From: an uncultured Bacilli bacterium
Lineage (GTDB): Bacteria > Bacillota_I > Bacilli_A > RF39 > UBA660
Direction of reading: 5' to 3'
Assembly: GCA_947629425.1 (NCBI GenBank)
Contig: CANRDR010000047.1
Location: 1 to 10,245, forward strand
Length of the DNA: 10,245 nt
Part shown: one piece after another, positions 5,788 through 10,245 of the stretch
How positions within the stretch are numbered: position 1 is the stretch's first letter
How the letters are laid out: each line of letters begins with the position of its first letter
Translations under genes and position numbers: made by a program
The notes under the pieces: generated by a model
What the model was told of the DNA's origin: nothing
What the model saw: only the letters and a program-made list of their open reading frames with translations
Databases searched by the model: none

Positions 5788-7965
5788 ATGGTAAATTTGT
5801 CTAATGAAATAAAAAATAAAATAATAAATTTTAATTTATCTTTAGGAATAAATACTGAATTTATAAAAGATGAACATATTTTAGGTTATTCATTAAATAA
5901 TACTATTTATATAAATGAATATATTAATCAAGATTATGAAAAAACTAATAAACATGAATTATTACACTTTTATACTAATACTAATGAATTTAAATCAATA
6001 AAAGATTATTTATTTTCAAAATATAAAGAAGATATAGAATTATTAAGAAAAGAATATTATTTAAGATATAGTGGATTATATAAAAAAGAAGAAATAGATG
6101 AATGTTTAATAGATGATGAAATTGCAATAGATTTAATAATAGATAATTATAATATAACATTAGATAAAAATAGATTATTAGTAGGAACAGTAATGTTTAA
6201 TATATTAATAAAATCAATAAAAGAAAAAAGATATTTAAATATAAAGATAAAGAATAATATAAATAATATGAAATTAACAAAATGGGAAAAGATATTTGTA
6301 ACAAATTATTATGATAAAATGCCAAATACAAATAATAAATATGAAACAATAAGACAAGATATAAAGAATGAATTAAATAGATTATATAATATAGATAAAG
6401 AAGAATTTGAAATAGATATAAATAGTCCAGATTTAATAAGAGAATATGAATCAGAAATAAAAGCATTAGAACAAAGAGGAGAAGATACAACATATATAAA
6501 AAATAATAAAGAAGAAATATTAAAAGAAATGTCAAATAAAATAACAGAAACATTATATGAAGAATATATGCATATAGTAAACTTTATAAAAACAAATGAA
6601 TTATATGAAGATGCATTTAAAGTATGTATGTTAAGAGAGACATTATTAAAGACATATAAGAAAGAAAAAAATAATAATGAAACAGATACAATAGTAAAAA
6701 AAAGAGAAAAACATAAAACAATAATGGGGCATATGACACTAGCAAGTGATACAATATTAAAAACAATATATGAAAATGTAGATACATATGAAAATTTTGC
6801 AAACTTATATTTTGCAGGATTAGAATTATATAATAAAAGTATAACAGATAAAAGTAAAATAAAACTAGATGGAGTAAATACATATGGATTAGGACATTGG
6901 ATAAAGTTTGAAGGCAAATCTTCAAATGAAAAAGAATATATAGAAAATGCAAAAAAATTATCAGCATTAGTACAAGGAACACCATGGTGTACAAAGACAC
7001 TAGCATCAATACAACTCGCAAATGGAGACTTTTATGTATTTGTGGATAACGATAATAAACCACATATTGCAGTAAAAATGATAGGTAACACAATAGATGA
7101 AGTAAGAGGAATAAAAAATGAAAATGAACAAGAAATAGAAGATAATTATAGAAACATTGCAATATCATTTTTAGAAAATAATAAAGAAATAAAAAATGGA
7201 AAAGAATGGCTTGATAAAGAAGAATGGAATAAAAGATTAATTAGATATAATGAAGAAATAGAAACTAATACATTAAAAGATGAAGAAATCCCACAATTAA
7301 TGGAAGACTACATAAAATATGATTATAAAAGTCACGGTGAAAACACAAATAAAGATAGATTAAAAGAAAATTTACAAAAGATAAAAGGAAAAATATCAGA
7401 ATATTATAACTGTAATGAAGAAGAAATACTAATCGGAGATTATTATGGAATAGAATATAAAGAAATAAATGGCCAAAAAGTATGCTCATATAGAATAATA
7501 TTTGGAGATGCCAATTTTAAATATTCAGAAATAACAGACTTAGGAAATTTAACCATTATAAGAGGCAATGCATTTATTTCAGGTTCAAAAATAACAAGTT
7601 TAGGCAACTTAACGTATATAGGTAGATATGTAAGTTTTTTAGGTTCTAAAATAACAAATTTAAGAAACTTAACATATGTAGGCGGAGGTATATGTTTTAA
7701 TTCACAAATAAAAAATTTAGGAAAATTAACATATATAGGCGGAGATATATGTTTTGGTGTAAAAATAAAAGACTTAAATGACTTAACGTATATAGGAGGC
7801 AATGCCAATTTTAAGGGTTCACAAATAACAGATTTTGGAAATCTTGAAGAAATAAAAGGTAGAGCATATTTTAATTCACCAGAATTAGAAGAGTTATACA
7901 ATAAAGAATTTATTAATGGAAAAAGAATAAAAGCAACTAATAAAACAAAAATCTTAAAGTTATAA
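5788..7965 (+). CDS. Unknown large protein: HELLH zincin-like domain, WCT/EVRG domain, 20-residue repeats
   Basis: This is a 725-residue protein without signal peptide or membrane segment, hence probably cytoplasmic. Part 1 (about 1-120) holds HELLH (56-60) and an acidic DDEIAIDLI stretch (E111). It recalls zincin metalloproteases and the ImmA/IrrE layout, but activity is unproven. Part 2 (about 120-370) is charged, probably helical, and unrecognised. Part 3 (about 385-475) contains GTPWCT (397-402), GDFYVFVD, PHIAVKM and DEVRG (437-441), a compact domain faintly similar to PcfJ-like proteins of plasmids and phages. Part 4 (575-708) is six or seven 20-residue repeats (consensus F-x-G-S-x-I-T-x-L-G-N-L-T-x-I-G-G) forming a solenoid, likely a binding surface. 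The start at 5788 follows AAAAGGA and the extended -10 promoter; an ATG at 5749 in the same frame lies inside that promoter. Codon choice changes sharply near 6000-6160. The gene stands alone between two terminators. An effector, toxin or defence sensor is possible; no function is known to me. Confidence 0.75.
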   Translation: MVNLSNEIKNKIINFNLSLGINTEFIKDEHILGYSLNNTIYINEYINQDYEKTNKHELLHFYTNTNEFKSIKDYLFSKYKEDIELLRKEYYLRYSGLYKKEEIDECLIDDEIAIDLIIDNYNITLDKNRLLVGTVMFNILIKSIKEKRYLNIKIKNNINNMKLTKWEKIFVTNYYDKMPNTNNKYETIRQDIKNELNRLYNIDKEEFEIDINSPDLIREYESEIKALEQRGEDTTYIKNNKEEILKEMSNKITETLYEEYMHIVNFIKTNELYEDAFKVCMLRETLLKTYKKEKNNNETDTIVKKREKHKTIMGHMTLASDTILKTIYENVDTYENFANLYFAGLELYNKSITDKSKIKLDGVNTYGLGHWIKFEGKSSNEKEYIENAKKLSALVQGTPWCTKTLASIQLANGDFYVFVDNDNKPHIAVKMIGNTIDEVRGIKNENEQEIEDNYRNIAISFLENNKEIKNGKEWLDKEEWNKRLIRYNEEIETNTLKDEEIPQLMEDYIKYDYKSHGENTNKDRLKENLQKIKGKISEYYNCNEEEILIGDYYGIEYKEINGQKVCSYRIIFGDANFKYSEITDLGNLTIIRGNAFISGSKITSLGNLTYIGRYVSFLGSKITNLRNLTYVGGGICFNSQIKNLGKLTYIGGDICFGVKIKDLNDLTYIGGNANFKGSQITDFGNLEEIKGRAYFNSPELEELYNKEFINGKRIKATNKTKILKL
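7510..7911 (+). repeat. Tandem 57-60-bp coding repeats (leucine-rich-like solenoid)
   Basis: Units begin at 7510, 7570, 7630, 7690, 7747, 7804 and 7864. Three are 60 bp, two are 57 bp, the sixth is 60 bp, and the seventh is degenerate. Each encodes a strand (ANF/ICF), a turn with S-x-I, then LGNLTYIGG. DNA similarity is high between some copies: TGCCAATTTTAA opens both units 1 and 6, and the unit 3-4 and 4-5 junctions share TAGGCGGAG and TATATGTTTT. This suggests growth by duplication rather than only protein-level convergence. Confidence 0.85.
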
Positions 7966-7977
7966 GTATTTAAAAAC

Positions 7978-8022
7978 AAAAAAGTTGGATGACTTTAATA
8001 ATATTTCATTACAACTTTTTTA
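7978..8022 (+). terminator. Intrinsic terminator after the HELLH/repeat gene
   Basis: AAAAAAGTTG (7978-7987) pairs perfectly with CAACTTTTTT (8012-8021) around a 24-nt loop, and the right arm itself supplies the T run. It begins 12 nt after the stop codon. Because the left arm starts with A residues, it could also work on the minus strand. Confidence 0.7.
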
Positions 8023-8078
8023 TATTAATAAAGAAATAATATAAACAAAAAACTAACTATATGCTAATTAACTTTTTA

Positions 8079-8107
8079 TTGTAACTTATAAATATTTGAT
8101 ATATACT
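8079..8107 (+). promoter_or_regulatory. Sigma-A-type promoter of the GT-C/glycosyltransferase pair
   Basis: TTGTAA (8079-8084) and TATACT (8102-8107) are 17 bp apart. Transcription would start near 8114, leaving a very short leader that contains the AGGTGAA ribosome site (8118-8124) before the ATG at 8128. Confidence 0.5.
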
Positions 8108-8127
8108 AAACCTATATAGGTGAAGTT

Positions 8128-9759
8128 ATGAAAAAAAATAAATCAATTATATTTTTGAGTTTATTATATAGTTTTTTTATACTATTTGGAACATCTTTTT
8201 TCATTAATGGAAGTAGCAAAATAATATATAAACACATGTTTATATCCATAATATTATATATAATATTATTTATTATACTTTATAAAATAATAAAAATAAT
8301 ATTTAATAAATTAGATAAAAAAACATTAAAAAAAGAAAAAAAATTAACAAATAAAATATTAATATTATTTAACAATCATCCTTTTATAATATCTTTAATA
8401 TTTATAATTATTTGTTGGTTACCATATATAATATCTTATTATCCAATAATACTAAATCCAGATGCATCTTTTCAAATAAAACAATATTTAGGTATAGATA
8501 ATAAATATTCTTATTATGTAAATTTAATAGATAAAAATCAAATTATAACTAATCACCATCCAGTATTACATACATTACTATTGGGAACATGTTTAAAAAT
8601 AGGTATGAATTACTTTAATGATAATATAGGTTTATTTATATATAGTATTATACAAATATTAGTTTTATCAACTACATTATCTTATACAATTAAATTTATG
8701 AAAGAAAATAATATATCATTTAAATATAGATTAATAACTTTATTAATATATGCTTTAGTACCAGTATTTCCATTTTATTCAATGACAGGAGTTAAAGATG
8801 TATTATTTGCATGTTTCGTAATATGGTACATAATGATTTTATATGAATTTATTAAATATAAAGATATAAGTATTAAAAAAATTATATTTAGTATTATTAT
8901 ATGTATATTAATGTGTTTATTTAGAAATAATGGAATATATGTTTTAGTATTAACATTTCCACTTATATTAATAAAATGTAAAAAGAATTTTATAAAGTAT
9001 TTGATAGTATTTATAACAAGTTTAAGTTTTTATATAACATATGATAAAGTAATATTACCTTATTTTAAAGTAACACCAGGTAGTATCAGAGAAACATTAT
9101 CAATACCTTTTCAACAAACAGCAAGATATATAAAGTATCATGAAGATGAATTAAGTAAAAGTGATAAAGAAATTATTAGTAAAATATTAGATTATGACAC
9201 AATAAAAAAAGAATATGATCCAGAATTATCAGATCCTGTAAAAAATACATTTAATAAAGATGCAACTAAAAAAGATTTAATGAATTATTTTAATGTATGG
9301 GCTAAACTCTTATTAAAACATCCTATAACTTATATAGATGCAACTATTAATAATGTATATGGGTACTTTTATCCATTAAAAACAAATTGGTATTTTTATT
9401 CTAAATTAGATACTAGAATAGTTAAAGATGGAATAGATTATCATTATAATTCTTTAAGTACATTAAGAAATAGATTAATGATAATTGCAAATATTTTTCC
9501 TTATATACCAATTTTAGGTTTAATAGTAAATATAGGTTTTAGTAGTTTATTAATAATATTTATGTTAGTATATTTAATAAGCAGAAAAAAATATAGGGAA
9601 CTAATATATTTATTACCATCTATAGTATTAATATTAGTTTGTATAGCATCTCCTGCAAATACCTACTTTAGATATGCACTTCCTAATATATTTAGTATGC
9701 CACTACTTATAGGATTATTTAATTTATTAAGAAAGAAGAATGTTTATGAAAAAAAATAA
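8128..9759 (+). CDS. Polytopic GT-C-like membrane glycosyltransferase (DUF6020-like)
   Basis: This 543-residue integral membrane protein has about 11-12 hydrophobic helices: roughly nine in residues 7-310 and the rest after about 450. A long external segment (about 312-445) lies between them. The first large outer loop carries NPDASFQ (110-116), with D112 where GT-C enzymes place a catalytic acidic residue. NHHPVLHTLLLG (142-153), MTGVKD (219-224), FRNNG (265-269) and a late SPANTYFRYALP (508-519) match what I recall of DUF6020. GT-C enzymes take sugars from polyprenyl-phosphate carriers on the outer face and add them to wall polymers, lipids or proteins; the acceptor here cannot be told. Start is set by AGGTGAA 8 nt before the ATG. 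The gene overlaps the following GT2 gene by 14 nt, pointing to coupled translation and joint action. Family assignment is from memory of motifs, and the membrane topology is estimated. Confidence 0.75.
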   Translation: MKKNKSIIFLSLLYSFFILFGTSFFINGSSKIIYKHMFISIILYIILFIILYKIIKIIFNKLDKKTLKKEKKLTNKILILFNNHPFIISLIFIIICWLPYIISYYPIILNPDASFQIKQYLGIDNKYSYYVNLIDKNQIITNHHPVLHTLLLGTCLKIGMNYFNDNIGLFIYSIIQILVLSTTLSYTIKFMKENNISFKYRLITLLIYALVPVFPFYSMTGVKDVLFACFVIWYIMILYEFIKYKDISIKKIIFSIIICILMCLFRNNGIYVLVLTFPLILIKCKKNFIKYLIVFITSLSFYITYDKVILPYFKVTPGSIRETLSIPFQQTARYIKYHEDELSKSDKEIISKILDYDTIKKEYDPELSDPVKNTFNKDATKKDLMNYFNVWAKLLLKHPITYIDATINNVYGYFYPLKTNWYFYSKLDTRIVKDGIDYHYNSLSTLRNRLMIIANIFPYIPILGLIVNIGFSSLLIIFMLVYLISRKKYRELIYLLPSIVLILVCIASPANTYFRYALPNIFSMPLLIGLFNLLRKKNVYEKK

Positions 9760-10245
9760 AATAGCAGTATTAATTCCATGTTATAATGAATCAAAAACAA
9801 TAGAAAAAGTTGTAAAAGATTATAAAAAAACTTTACCTGATGCAGATATATATGTATATGATAATAATTCAACAGATAATACAGATAAATTAGCTTTATC
9901 CGCTGGTGCAATTGTTAGATATGAATATAAACAAGGTAAAGGTAATGTAATAAGAAGTATGTTTAGAGATATTGATGCTGATTGTTATTTAATGATTGAT
10001 GGTGATGATACATATCCTAAAGAAAATGCTAAAGAAATGTGTGACTTAATACTTAGTGGAAAGGCAGATATGGTAATAGGAGATAGATTATCTAGTACTT
10101 ATTTTAAAGAAAACAAAAGATTATTTCATAACTTTGGAAATAGATTAGTAAGATTATTTATAAATAAGATATTTAAAAATAAAATAAAAGATATAATGAC
10201 TGGATATAGAGCATTTTCATATGATTTTGTAAAAGGTTTTCCAGT
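9746..10245 (+). CDS. Family 2 glycosyltransferase, 3' end outside window
   Basis: The frame is open from the ATG at 9746 to the window edge (166 residues and one partial codon). It begins with the GT2 Rossmann strand IAVLIPCYNES and continues with DIYVYDNNSTDNT and a QGKGNVIR loop. The metal-binding DGDDTYP follows at residues 86-92 (D86, D88 and D89), then MVIGDRLSS and DIMTGYRAFS. These are hallmarks of polyprenyl-phosphate sugar synthases of the dolichol-phosphate-mannose type (GT-A fold), which charge the lipid carrier at the inner membrane face. Full-length relatives usually add C-terminal membrane helices, not visible here. The start overlaps the upstream GT-C gene by 14 nt, with GAAAGAAG as a modest ribosome site; an in-frame ATG at 9740 is an alternative. 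Likely it supplies the lipid-linked sugar used by the upstream protein. The sugar is unknown. Confidence 0.85.
   Translation, partial: MKKNKIAVLIPCYNESKTIEKVVKDYKKTLPDADIYVYDNNSTDNTDKLALSAGAIVRYEYKQGKGNVIRSMFRDIDADCYLMIDGDDTYPKENAKEMCDLILSGKADMVIGDRLSSTYFKENKRLFHNFGNRLVRLFINKIFKNKIKDIMTGYRAFSYDFVKGFP

Noticed and set aside
5749..5790. Upstream ATG at 5749 as the start of the HELLH/repeat protein
   Set aside because: It sits between the -35 and the extended -10 elements and has only a weak AAAG ribosome site. The ATG at 5788 has AAAAGGA and a suitable leader.
7510..7911. CRISPR array or noncoding tandem repeat
   Set aside because: The 57-60-bp periodicity is in frame, encodes a regular protein solenoid and has no unique spacers.
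6197..7979. Five long minus-strand open frames (6197-6553, 6309-6917, 6617-7168, 7265-7489, 7443-7979)
   Set aside because: They lie opposite the HELLH/repeat gene, are dominated by Leu/Ile/Phe/Tyr/Ser as expected from the complement of A-rich codons, show no domain and overlap each other in different frames. They are shadows.
8041..8078. Second hairpin in the spacer before the GT-C gene
   Set aside because: AACTAAC and TTAAC elements look complementary at first sight, but no stem longer than a few A-T pairs forms.
1..10245. Use of TGA as a sense codon (genetic code 4)
   Set aside because: No TGA occurs in frame in any of the genes and tryptophan is TGG throughout. The absence of TGA stops among seven genes fits strong AT bias.

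Overview
This window is extremely AT-rich, with A/T at nearly every third codon position. It has clear Shine-Dalgarno sites (GAGG, AGGTGA), sigma-A-type promoters and hairpin plus T-run terminators. Together with a wall-anchor-like C-terminus on the first protein, this suggests a low-GC Gram-positive bacterium, probably an uncultured gut Bacilli/Firmicutes lineage of the RF39/Erysipelotrichia type. The lineage is inference. All seven visible stop codons are TAA or TAG, and tryptophan is encoded by TGG with no in-frame TGA, so there is no sign that TGA is read as tryptophan.

Layout. 1-1500 (+) is the 3' part of a large surface protein: beta-helix-like GGA-rich repeats, two isopeptide-type Ig-like domains, an NPQTFD motif, a membrane segment and a basic tail. 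1510-1905 (+) is a small zinc-ribbon membrane protein, probably co-transcribed with it and closed by a strong hairpin. 1912-2997 (-) is an HD-domain phosphohydrolase converging on that hairpin. 3209-4201 (+) is a self-inhibited (class II) Fic protein with a C-terminal winged helix. 4358-5653 (+) is an AAA_14/DUF4143 ATPase ending in a PD-(D/E)XK-like domain. 5788-7965 (+) is a large protein of unknown function: an HELLH zincin-like N-terminus, a WCT...EVRG domain, and six to seven 20-residue solenoid repeats. 8128-9759 (+) is a GT-C/DUF6020-like polytopic membrane protein. It overlaps 9746-10245 (+), the start of a family 2 glycosyltransferase.

Organisation. The two ends look like envelope functions: surface display on the left, a lipid-linked glycosylation pair on the right. 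The middle (about 1.9-8.0 kb) reads as a row of single-gene cassettes: HD hydrolase, Fic, ATPase, and HELLH/repeat protein. These are separated by their own promoter-like sequences and, in most cases, terminators. This is typical of accessory regions where defence, toxin or effector genes turn over. No transposase, integrase, CRISPR array, tRNA or rRNA is visible.

The strongest leads are the HELLH/WCT/repeat protein, which has an internal codon-usage switch and a promoter that relocates its start; the GTAC-containing operator-like repeats before the ATPase; the 11-bp tandem repeat abutting the fic promoter; an orphan terminator between the divergent HD and fic genes; and the non-standard NPQTFD anchor motif.
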